Assembly: GCA_021740025.1 (NCBI GenBank)
Contig: JAIPAN010000055.1
Location: forward strand, 1-7,086
Source of the DNA: Sphingobacteriaceae bacterium
GTDB lineage: Bacteria; Bacteroidota; Bacteroidia; Sphingobacteriales; Sphingobacteriaceae
DNA: 7,086 bases
Reading direction: 5' to 3'
Part shown: piece by piece, positions 1 to 6,436 of the stretch
Numbering within the stretch: position 1 is the stretch's first letter
Layout: each line of letters starts with the position of its first letter
Made by a program: the position numbers and the translations under genes
Notes under the pieces: generated by a model
Seen by the model: only the letters and a program-made list of their open reading frames with translations
What the model was told of the DNA's origin: nothing
The model's database searches: none

Positions 1-1087
1 CAGGGGTACTATAAAAACCAGTAGCGGGAGCAAACATTACGGTTTGGTTTTGATAACTAAAATCAGAGAGAATCCATTGGCAAAATGCATCGGCATCGTC
101 AATAGGTAATTGGGCAACTACATAAAAAGCACCACCCGGGTTTGGGCAAAAAACCCCATCCATTTGGTTTAATCTGTTTACTAATACATCTCTGCGGGCG
201 GTATATTCTTTGGTAACGGCCTCGAAATACGAATCGGGTGTGTTGATGGCTGCTTCGCCAGCTATTTGCGAAACCATGGCCGGGCTTAATCGGGCTTGGG
301 CAAATTTTAATGCTGCCGCCATTACTGCTTTATTTTTGGTAATTAAACAGCCTAAACGTGCTCCGCAGGCACTGTAGCGTTTAGATACGGTATCTAGCAC
401 CATTACGTTCTCCTCCAAACCACTTAAATGCATGGGCGAAATAAATTCGCGACCATCGTAGCAAAATTCGCGGTAGGCTTCATCCGAAAATAAATACAAA
501 TCGTGTTTCAAGCATAATTCTTTTAAAGCTTCTAGCTCTTCTTTGGAGTATAAATATCCAGTGGGGTTATTGGGGTTGCAAATAATTATAGCCTTGGTTT
601 TTTCCGTTATTACTTTTTCGAACTCGGTAATTGCAGGTAAGGCAAAACCATTTTCAATATGCGATAAAATGGGTTTCACAACCACGTCGCTCATGCAGGC
701 AAAGCCATTATAATTGGCATAAAAAGGCTCCGGAATGATAATTTCGTCGCCCGGGTTTAAGCAGGTTTGCATGGCAATGGTAATGGCTTCGGAGCCACCA
801 TTAGTTACCAAAATATCTTCTGCTTTTATTGAATAATTAAGTTTATTGTAATATTCGGCTAATTTCTTACGGTACGATGCCGTGCCTTCAGAAGCGGTAT
901 AAGCCCACACTTTTTCATCAAAATTTTTGATGGCATGTAGCATCACTTCGGGTGTCTCAATATCGGGCTGACCAATATTTAAATGAAACACTTTTTTGCC
1001 AGCGGCTTTAGCCGCTTCGGCAAATGGACTTAATTTACGAATGGGAGAGGCAGGCATCTGCACTCCTTTAAGAGATATGGTAGGCAT
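1..1087 (-). CDS. PLP-dependent class I/II aminotransferase (aspartate-aminotransferase-like), C-terminus cut by window edge
   Basis: A fold-type I pyridoxal-phosphate aminotransferase, cytosolic, expected to move an amino group between an amino acid and a 2-oxo acid. I translated 362 residues without a stop; the family usually has about 390-400, so roughly 35 C-terminal residues are missing. Visible landmarks are LNIGQPD (36-42), the substrate-domain motif NPNNPTG (171-177), D202 and Y205 in SDEAY (contacts to the PLP ring), the Schiff-base lysine K236 in the SKRYSACGARLG block, R244 (cofactor phosphate contact) and GGAFY (318-322). The Asp-to-Lys spacing of 34 fits the family. I chose the start at 1087 because, from memory, Bacteroidota homologues begin with a short IS-x-KG-xx-MPASPIRKL leader, which is present here. 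A second ATG at 1057 is preceded by AAAGGAG and is a real alternative. The gene has its own promoter-like element just after the terminator of the DUF1573 gene. Substrate specificity (aspartate, aromatic or other) cannot be assigned; the C-terminal arginine that usually informs it is off the window. Confidence 0.93.
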   Translation of the reverse strand, partial: MPTISLKGVQMPASPIRKLSPFAEAAKAAGKKVFHLNIGQPDIETPEVMLHAIKNFDEKVWAYTASEGTASYRKKLAEYYNKLNYSIKAEDILVTNGGSEAITIAMQTCLNPGDEIIIPEPFYANYNGFACMSDVVVKPILSHIENGFALPAITEFEKVITEKTKAIIICNPNNPTGYLYSKEELEALKELCLKHDLYLFSDEAYREFCYDGREFISPMHLSGLEENVMVLDTVSKRYSACGARLGCLITKNKAVMAAALKFAQARLSPAMVSQIAGEAAINTPDSYFEAVTKEYTARRDVLVNRLNQMDGVFCPNPGGAFYVVAQLPIDDADAFCQWILSDFSYQNQTVMFAPATGFYSTP

Positions 1088-1091
1088 GGCC

Positions 1092-1120
1092 CAAAAATAC
1101 AAAAACCCCGCTGTTTCCAA
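1092..1120 (-). promoter_or_regulatory. Predicted Bacteroidota-type promoter of the aminotransferase, overlapping a terminator
   Basis: On the minus strand TATTTTTG (1099-1092) matches the Bacteroidota -7 consensus TAnnTTTG exactly, and TTG (1120-1118) lies 18 nt upstream, within the usual 17-23 nt for the -33 element. The TTG falls in the loop of the terminator hairpin at 1101-1130. Transcription would start about 4-7 nt after the -7 element, at or next to the ATG at 1087. That implies a leaderless or nearly leaderless mRNA if translation starts there. This rests on consensus matching only; the DNA is T-rich, so chance matches occur. Confidence 0.55.
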
Positions 1121-1130
1121 CGGGGTTTTT
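1101..1130 (-). terminator. Intrinsic terminator of the DUF1573 gene
   Basis: A perfect inverted repeat: arms AAAAACCCCG (1101-1110) and CGGGGTTTTT (1121-1130) with a 10-nt loop. In either orientation it gives an A-tract, a five-pair GC core and a T-tract, so it could work on both strands. It lies 18 nt past the stop codon of the DUF1573 gene and 13 nt before the aminotransferase ATG. It therefore most likely ends the DUF1573 transcript and keeps it from running into the aminotransferase. Confidence 0.85.
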
Positions 1131-1148
1131 AAAAGATGTTTTTTAAAA

Positions 1149-1547
1149 TTATTGTTTTGGCGGCGCTGGAGCCAATACTTCACCTTTAATGTAAAGCATT
1201 TTTACAGGTGTTTTAGCATTTGACTTTACGGTTATGGCTTTGCTGAATGGCATTACCGCAGCAGCATTGTAGGTAACGGTAATTACACCAGTTTCTCCTT
1301 TTTTTACCGGAGTGGACGTGAATTTAGGTACAGTACAACCACAAGTAGATTCTACGTTGGTGATAATAATAGGCGCCTCACCTGTATTGGTAAATTTAAA
1401 ATCTACAGTAACTGGTTTTCCTTGGGGAATTTTGCCGAAATCGTAGGTTTCTTTATCAAATTTAAATTCAGCTTCTTGCTGAAATTTCATGGCACTTAAT
1501 CCTACAAACAAGGTTGCAAGAGTAAATAAGAAGACTATTTTTTTCAT
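1149..1547 (-). CDS. Secreted DUF1573 domain protein
   Basis: A 132-residue protein of unknown function. Residues 1-19 look like a cleavable Sec signal peptide: two lysines after the Met, a hydrophobic core, and an LSA-type end. There is no lipobox cysteine, so it is probably periplasmic or exported. The rest is one DUF1573 domain, an Ig-like beta-sandwich family very common in Bacteroidota. Diagnostic features are FDKETYDFGKIPQG (30-43), the strand KFTNTGEAP (51-59) and the STCGCT-P block with C69 and C71. It ends in a Pro-rich tail, and its length is typical for single-domain members. I start at the ATG at 1547 because the in-frame ATG at 1568 lies inside the probable promoter and would put a charged extension before the signal peptide. 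The gene appears monocistronic, with its own promoter and a terminator at 1101-1130, and is divergent from the E1 gene. No partner or pathway is evident from context. Confidence 0.9.
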   Translation of the reverse strand: MKKIVFLFTLATLFVGLSAMKFQQEAEFKFDKETYDFGKIPQGKPVTVDFKFTNTGEAPIIITNVESTCGCTVPKFTSTPVKKGETGVITVTYNAAAVMPFSKAITVKSNAKTPVKMLYIKGEVLAPAPPKQ

Positions 1548-1567
1548 CTGTTTTAAATATATATACA

Positions 1568-1598
1568 CAAATATAAACTATTTACACCTTTCATAAAA
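1568..1598 (-). promoter_or_regulatory. Predicted promoter of the DUF1573 gene
   Basis: TATATTTG at 1575-1568 on the minus strand fits the Bacteroidota -7 consensus TAnnTTTG. A TTTT run (1598-1595), 19 nt upstream, is only a weak stand-in for the -33 TTTG/TTG element. The predicted start site near 1562 leaves a leader of about 15 nt before the ATG at 1547. That leader is AT-rich without a Shine-Dalgarno sequence, as is usual in the phylum. Confidence 0.5.
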
Positions 1599-1615
1599 GG
1601 TTTTTAACAAACCTT
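1597..1615. repeat. Small inverted repeat in the divergent intergenic region
   Basis: AAGGTTT (1597-1603) and AAACCTT (1609-1615) form a perfect 7-bp inverted repeat around a 5-nt spacer. It lies between the two divergent promoter-like elements, touching the weak -33 region of the DUF1573 side. It could be a dimeric regulator's operator or a chance palindrome; there is no T-run to make it a convincing terminator for either neighbour. Confidence 0.35.
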
Positions 1616-1649
1616 ATAACGTTGCAAGTACGCATAGCGTATATTTTCT

Positions 1650-1657
1650 TATTTTTG
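1650..1657 (+). promoter_or_regulatory. Predicted -7 element of the E1 gene
   Basis: TATTTTTG matches TAnnTTTG and sits 18 nt before the ATG at 1676, giving a leader of roughly 12-15 nt. The nearest TTG upstream (1622-1624) is 25 nt away, slightly long for a -33 element, so the upstream half is uncertain. The leader is A-rich with no Shine-Dalgarno sequence. Confidence 0.5.
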
Positions 1658-1675
1658 TGCAAAGTTAAAAACACA

Positions 1676-4093
1676 ATGTCAGCACTAAACCATACCGAAA
1701 CCACAGCTTTTGATGCTTCAGAGTTAAGCTTTGAGGACTTTAAGCAGGTAGTAATTCAGGATTATAAACTAGCTTACGAAAGCCGTCAGGCCAGTTTATT
1801 GGGTAGAAAAGAGGTGCTTACCGGCAAGGCTAAGTTTGGCATTTTTGGCGATGGTAAAGAAGTAGCCCAAGTAGCTATGGCTAAAGCCTTTAAGGCTGGC
1901 GATTGGCGTTCGGGTTATTACCGCGATCAAACATTTATGTTTGCTACCGGTATGTTAAGCATTACCGAGTTTTTTGCGCAATTGTATGCCAACCCCGATG
2001 TATTAGCCGAACCAGCTTCGGCAGGCCGTCAAATGAATGGCCATTTTGCTAGCCGTACCCTACATGAAGATGGATCTTGGAAAGATTTAACAGCCATTAA
2101 AAATTGTTCGGCTGATATTTCGCCCACCGGTGGCCAAATGGCTCGTTTGGTGGGTTTGGCGTATGCTTCTAAATTATACCGTCAGAATCAAGAATTAGGC
2201 TATTTAAAAAACTTTTCGGTACAAGGCAACGAAGTTGCTTTCGGAACCATTGGCAACGCCTCCAGCTCAGAGGGCGTGTTTTTCGAAGCCATGAATGCTG
2301 CGGGCGTATTGCAAATTCCCATGGCCGTTTCTGTTTGGGACGATGCCTACGGCATTTCTGTTCCGGCCGAATTTCAAACTACAAAACAAGATATTTCAGA
2401 AATATTAAAAGGTTTTCAGCGTGATGCTAAAGGCGAAGGCTTTGAAATTTATAAAGTAAAAGGCTGGGATTATCCTGCGCTATGCCAAGTATATCAGGAA
2501 GCTATAGCTACCTGCCGAGCAGAGCATGTGCCTACTTTAATTCACATAACAGAACTTACGCAACCTCAAGGACATTCTACTTCGGGTTCGCACGAACGGT
2601 ATAAATCTGCCGAACGTTTGGCTTGGGAACAAGAATACGATTGTTTGGTGCAAATGCGTAAATGGATGCTCGAAACAGCCATGATTAGCGAAACGGAACT
2701 TTCAGTTTTGGAAGAAACAGCTAAAAATTATGTGCGTGACTGTCAGAAAAAGGCCTTGGCCGATTTTTTAAGTGCCATACAAGCAGAAGCCAATGAGGCC
2801 ATTGTTCTTTTGCAAGCTACTCAAGTGCCCGAGGTAGTGGCCTTAGCCGAAGCCTTAGCAAAAACGAGCGAAGTTTCTCGAAAAGAAGTGTACCAAGCAG
2901 TGCGTAAGGCTCTACGTTTTTTACGTTCGGCCCCAAGCTCGGCCAAAACAGCTTTGCTTGCTTGGTATAGCCAGCAACAAGTAAAAATGGCCGATGCCTA
3001 TAATTCTAAATTATTTACCGAAACAAGCCAAAGTCCGGAAAACGTACCTTCTGTAGCAGTTGAATATGCTGCCGATGCTCCGCTATTGGATGGACGTGAA
3101 CTTTTAAATGCGTGTTTCGATACACATTTTAATCGCGATCCGAGAGTGTTGGCTTTTGGAGAAGATGTAGGGAAAATTGGCGATGTAAACCAAGGCTTTG
3201 CCGGTTTGCAAGAAAAATATGGCGATTTGCGCATCACCGATACCGGTATTCGCGAAATGACCATTATTGGCCAAGGTATTGGTTTAGCTATGCGTGGTTT
3301 AAAACCCATTGCCGAAATTCAATATTTAGATTATTTATTATTCGCCTTAAACATTGTAAGCGATGATTTGGCTACCGTAAGTTACCGCACCAAGGCCGGC
3401 CAAAAAGCACCCTTACTAATTCGTACCCGTGGACACCGCTTAGAAGGGGTGTGGCATTCGGGTTCGCCTATGGGTATGATTGTAAACTCTTTACGGGGCG
3501 TTCACGTATGTGTGCCTAGAAATATGACACAGGCCGCCGGCATGTACAATGTATTGCTTCGTGGCGATGAGCCTGCCTTAGTGGTAGAATGCTTAAATGG
3601 CTATCGTTTAAAAGAAAAATTGCCTCAAAATATTGGTGATTTTACGGTTTCACTCGGTTCCGCCGAAATTATTCGCGAAGGGAAAGATGTAACGATAGTT
3701 TCATATGGCTCTACCTTGCGCATTGTGCAAGAAGCAGCTGAAGAGTTAGAGAAATTAGGAATTTCGGTAGAAATTGTGGATCCTCAAACCTTATTGCCTT
3801 TTGATATGAACGGTATTTGTGCACAATCGCTTAAAAAAACCTCTAAATTGTTGGTGGTTGATGAAGATGTACCGGGTGGAGCATCGGCCTATATTTTGCA
3901 ACAAGTGCTCGAGAATCAAAAAGGATATTATTTCTTAGACGGACAACCGAAAACCTTAACAGCAAAAGCACATCGTCCTCCATACGGTTCTGATGGTGAT
4001 TATTTTACCAAACCATCTGTAGAAGATGTGGTTGAAACGGTTTATGCGATGATGCATGATAGCAAACCCAATCAGTTTCCTGCTATATTTTAA
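1676..4093 (+). CDS. 2-oxoacid dehydrogenase E1, fused alpha and beta subunits (branched-chain type most likely)
   Basis: A thiamine-diphosphate-dependent E1 of 805 residues that decarboxylates a 2-oxo acid and passes the acyl group to the lipoyl domain of an E2 partner; E2 and E3 are not in the window. Residues ~50-320 are the alpha part: R83 in YYRDQ, GRQM (117-120) as in branched-chain E1alpha, a ThDP/Mg motif from G193-N194 to WDDAYGIS (D222-D223-Y225), and a loop [11 protein letters not shown] (H300) resembling the BCKDH phosphorylation loop. Residues ~320-465 are a largely helical Ala/Glu/Lys-rich linker. The beta part starts near LLDGREL (470-476), with E527 in [12 protein letters not shown] as the likely catalytic Glu. 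The C-terminal transketolase-like domain runs from about 655. I reject the upstream in-frame TTG at 1622 because it would place the promoter inside the gene. The Mg ligands look exchanged (see findings). The substrate could also be pyruvate; the BCKDH-like motifs favour branched-chain acids. Its stop overlaps that of convergent aroC. Confidence 0.9.
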   Translation: MSALNHTETTAFDASELSFEDFKQVVIQDYKLAYESRQASLLGRKEVLTGKAKFGIFGDGKEVAQVAMAKAFKAGDWRSGYYRDQTFMFATGMLSITEFFAQLYANPDVLAEPASAGRQMNGHFASRTLHEDGSWKDLTAIKNCSADISPTGGQMARLVGLAYASKLYRQNQELGYLKNFSVQGNEVAFGTIGNASSSEGVFFEAMNAAGVLQIPMAVSVWDDAYGISVPAEFQTTKQDISEILKGFQRDAKGEGFEIYKVKGWDYPALCQVYQEAIATCRAEHVPTLIHITELTQPQGHSTSGSHERYKSAERLAWEQEYDCLVQMRKWMLETAMISETELSVLEETAKNYVRDCQKKALADFLSAIQAEANEAIVLLQATQVPEVVALAEALAKTSEVSRKEVYQAVRKALRFLRSAPSSAKTALLAWYSQQQVKMADAYNSKLFTETSQSPENVPSVAVEYAADAPLLDGRELLNACFDTHFNRDPRVLAFGEDVGKIGDVNQGFAGLQEKYGDLRITDTGIREMTIIGQGIGLAMRGLKPIAEIQYLDYLLFALNIVSDDLATVSYRTKAGQKAPLLIRTRGHRLEGVWHSGSPMGMIVNSLRGVHVCVPRNMTQAAGMYNVLLRGDEPALVVECLNGYRLKEKLPQNIGDFTVSLGSAEIIREGKDVTIVSYGSTLRIVQEAAEELEKLGISVEIVDPQTLLPFDMNGICAQSLKKTSKLLVVDEDVPGGASAYILQQVLENQKGYYFLDGQPKTLTAKAHRPPYGSDGDYFTKPSVEDVVETVYAMMHDSKPNQFPAIF

Positions 4094-5181
4094 ATCTTAG
4101 CTGTTTTATTGCGTAGGTAATGGTCGGCTAGTACCAGGGCGGCCATGGCCTCTACAATGGCTACGGCTCTCGGCACCACACAAGGGTCGTGGCGACCTTT
4201 GCCTGAAACAGCAACTTCTTCGCCCGCTTTATTTACACTGGCTTGTGCTTGCATAATGGTGGCTACAGGCTTAAATCCAACTCGGAAATTAATTTCCATG
4301 CCGTTAGTGATACCTCCTTGAATACCTCCCGAAAAGTTGGTAAGGGTTTGTGCCTTTTCTGTAGATGCGGCTACAAAGGCATCGTTATGTTCCGAGCCTT
4401 TCATGCGGGTTCCATCGAAACCAGAGCCGTATTCAAAACCATGAACGGCATTGATGCTCAACATAGCTTTCCCTAAATCGGCATGAATTTTATCAAAAAC
4501 AGGCTCACCTAAACCAGCCGGGCAGTTGCGAATAATTGCTGAGATTTTTCCGCCAAGGGTATCGCCTTCTTTGCGAATGTGCTCAATGGTGCTAATCATT
4601 TCTTTTGCAGTGGCGGGGTCTACACAACGTACGGGTGTAGCTTCTCGTTGTTCAGTTAATAGGGCAATCGATTCGTTGCCCAATCCCGGTGCTTCTATGT
4701 TTCCTACGGCAGATACGTGTGCAAAAATTTCGATACCGGCTTGGGCTAAAAGTAATTTAGCTATAGCTCCTGCGGCTACTCTAGCTGCGGTTTCTCTTGC
4801 CGATGAACGGCCCCCACCACGGTAATCGCGGTGACCGTATTTGGCATCGTAGGTATAGTCGGCATGCGACGGACGATAAGCATCTTGGATGTGGCTATAA
4901 TCGGCCGAACGTTGATCTTCATTGGGAATAAGCAGACAAATTGGCGTTCCGGTGGTTTTTCCTTCAAACACACCCGATAGGATTTGTACCGCATCGCTTT
5001 CTCTGCGTTGGGTAGTTAATTGCGATTGTCCCGGGCGGCGTTTATCCAACTCGTGTTGAATAAAATCAAGATTAATAGCCAAATTAGCCGGGCAACCATC
5101 GATTATTACACCAATAGCGACTCCATGGGATTCACCGAAAGTGCTTGTTCTGAAAAGTTGTCCGAAAGTATTGCCTGCCAT
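4090..5181 (-). CDS. aroC: Chorismate synthase
   Basis: A cytosolic enzyme converting 5-enolpyruvylshikimate-3-phosphate to chorismate by 1,4-elimination of phosphate, using reduced FMN; it is the last step of the shikimate pathway. The protein is 363 residues, the usual length, and appears complete. All family signatures are present: GESHG (16-20) with catalytic H19; the KRRPGQS region (47-53) with basic substrate contacts; [14 protein letters not shown] (103-116) with the second catalytic histidine H106; the glycine-rich [17 protein letters not shown] (122-138); and [17 protein letters not shown] (330-346). The start [11 protein letters not shown] is the conserved N-terminus. It is the third gene of the operon, 11 nt after aroA with no Shine-Dalgarno sequence in the gap, so coupled translation or reinitiation is likely. 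Its TAA shares bases with the E1 stop codon. No hairpin terminator is visible beyond the stop, so its transcript probably ends within the antisense of the E1 gene. Confidence 0.98.
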   Translation of the reverse strand: MAGNTFGQLFRTSTFGESHGVAIGVIIDGCPANLAINLDFIQHELDKRRPGQSQLTTQRRESDAVQILSGVFEGKTTGTPICLLIPNEDQRSADYSHIQDAYRPSHADYTYDAKYGHRDYRGGGRSSARETAARVAAGAIAKLLLAQAGIEIFAHVSAVGNIEAPGLGNESIALLTEQREATPVRCVDPATAKEMISTIEHIRKEGDTLGGKISAIIRNCPAGLGEPVFDKIHADLGKAMLSINAVHGFEYGSGFDGTRMKGSEHNDAFVAASTEKAQTLTNFSGGIQGGITNGMEINFRVGFKPVATIMQAQASVNKAGEEVAVSGKGRHDPCVVPRAVAIVEAMAALVLADHYLRNKTAKI

Positions 5182-5192
5182 AGGGGATAAAA

Positions 5193-6434
5193 TTACATTT
5201 TTATTTCAAAACCAGCAGTTTTCAAATCGTCCCAAAAATGGGGATAGGATTTGGCAACTACTTGTGGTTCCATGATTTCTACTTCATCAATTAGTAAAGC
5301 CAAAGGAGTAAATGCCATGGCCATGCGGTGGTCTTCGTAAGTGGCTATTTGTATTTTTTTAGGCAATACTCGTTTTGAGCAATCTAATTTATACGTTAAG
5401 TTTTTTTCAATGAGTGTTACGCCAATTTTAGCCAATTCGGTTTGGAGGGCTTTTACCCGATCGGTTTCTTTAATTTTTAGCGTTTCTAAACCGGTAAAGG
5501 TAGCCTCGTGGCCTAGTGCAGCACAACATACAATCAGGGTTTGTGCTAAATCGGGGCAGTCTTTTAAGTCGAAAATTTTACGTTCGGGGGTTTTGCTCTC
5601 TTTTGTTAATTGGAGTTCTCCGTTTTTAAATTGGGAAGTGATACCGAAATTGGCCATCAATTCTGTGATTTTGCTATCGCCTTGTAGGCTATAGGCTTGT
5701 AAATGAGGCATGTTAAGACTTGATTCTTGGGCTAAGGCAGCGATGGCATACCAATACGAGGCAGCACTCCAATCGGGCTCTACTAGTAGTTTACTTGTTT
5801 TAAATGCTTGTTGTTCGATGCAGATTTGATTGCCCTCCCAACTATGCTGAATGCCCACTTGTTGCAACATGGCCAAGGTCATTTCTACATAAGGTTTAGA
5901 AGTTAATTCGCCTTCTAGTTCTAAGCATAAACCTTTGGGTAGGCTAGGGGCAATGAGTAGCAGGGCCGAAATGTATTGGCTGCTAACATTGCCTTGAATA
6001 TTAATTTTAGTTTCTTTTTGTTCGAATGGGCCTTTAATTGAGAGTGGCGGATAGCCGTCTTGCTCTATGTAGTTAATGTGAGCGCCTAATTTCTGCAAAG
6101 CATTAACTAAAATACCGATGGGCCGATCTTTCATGCGCTGGCTTCCGGTAAGCGTATATTCACCCGGCTGCGTGGCCAGGAGTGCCGTTAAAAAGCGCAT
6201 GGCTGTTCCAGCTGGACCTACATCTATGTGTTGTGGGTTTTGGGTACCAAGTTGTGTGTTGAGTATATGAAGCAGCGTTTGGGTATCGGCTGCTTGTGAT
6301 AGGTTTTCTACGCTCACTAGCCCTTTGCTCAAGGCCTGCAAAATTAGGGCTCTATTACTCTCACTTTTAGAACCGGTGAGGGTAATGCTAGCCTGTATTT
6401 TTTTGATAGGATGGGAGAGCGTAATAGAAGCCAT
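5193..6434 (-). CDS. aroA: 3-phosphoshikimate 1-carboxyvinyltransferase (EPSP synthase)
   Basis: Transfers the enolpyruvyl group of PEP to shikimate-3-phosphate, the sixth shikimate step; cytosolic. It is a two-lobed protein of 413 residues against 427 in E. coli, complete. Recognisable sites, with E. coli equivalents where known: [10 protein letters not shown] (21-30; K23 and S24 match K22/S23), GPAGTAMRF (73-81; G76, T77, R80 match G96/T97/R100), MKDRPIG (R104 = R124), SSQ (151-153 = S169/S170/Q171), SKPYVEMT (179-186), CPDLAQTL with D295 (= D313), KETDR with E323 and R326 (= E341/R344), EDHRMAM with D368 and R370 (= D384/R386), and K395 (= K411). All catalytic residues are therefore present. 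The loop has Pro at the N94 position and Phe at the P101 position, unlike E. coli class I enzymes (see findings). It lies 2 nt after the DAHP synthase/chorismate mutase stop and 11 nt before aroC, which indicates a polycistronic mRNA. Confidence 0.98.
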   Translation of the reverse strand: MASITLSHPIKKIQASITLTGSKSESNRALILQALSKGLVSVENLSQAADTQTLLHILNTQLGTQNPQHIDVGPAGTAMRFLTALLATQPGEYTLTGSQRMKDRPIGILVNALQKLGAHINYIEQDGYPPLSIKGPFEQKETKINIQGNVSSQYISALLLIAPSLPKGLCLELEGELTSKPYVEMTLAMLQQVGIQHSWEGNQICIEQQAFKTSKLLVEPDWSAASYWYAIAALAQESSLNMPHLQAYSLQGDSKITELMANFGITSQFKNGELQLTKESKTPERKIFDLKDCPDLAQTLIVCCAALGHEATFTGLETLKIKETDRVKALQTELAKIGVTLIEKNLTYKLDCSKRVLPKKIQIATYEDHRMAMAFTPLALLIDEVEIMEPQVVAKSYPHFWDDLKTAGFEIKM

Positions 6435-6436
6435 GT

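Noticed and set aside
996..1223. Plus-strand open frame spanning the aminotransferase start, terminator and DUF1573 end
   Set aside because: It crosses a terminator and two real genes on the other strand, and its translation has no protein-like pattern.
1548..1568. Seven-residue N-terminal extension of the DUF1573 protein from an ATG at 1568
   Set aside because: The first base of that ATG lies next to the predicted -7 element and the extension sits in front of a good signal peptide beginning MKK at 1547.
1622..1675. Upstream in-frame extension of the E1 gene from a TTG codon
   Set aside because: It adds 18 hydrophobic and basic residues unlike an E1 N-terminus and would place the TATTTTTG promoter element inside the coding region; the ATG at 1676 fits better.
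2998..3309. Minus-strand open frame opposite the E1 gene
   Set aside because: It lies wholly antisense to conserved E1 beta coding sequence and its translation shows no recognisable domain; it is a frame shadow.
4141..4150. Palindrome GGCCATGGCC near the 3' end of aroC, considered as a terminator for the E1 transcript
   Set aside because: It has no loop and no T-run, and it encodes conserved Ala-Met-Ala residues of the chorismate synthase C-terminal signature region.
4243..4994. Open frames at 4243-4476 and 4526-4825 (plus) and 4776-4994 (minus) inside aroC
   Set aside because: aroC is intact with all its signatures over this span; these are unused frames of the same DNA.
5341..5694. Plus-strand open frame opposite aroA
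   Set aside because: Antisense to conserved EPSP synthase active-site coding sequence, with no family resemblance.
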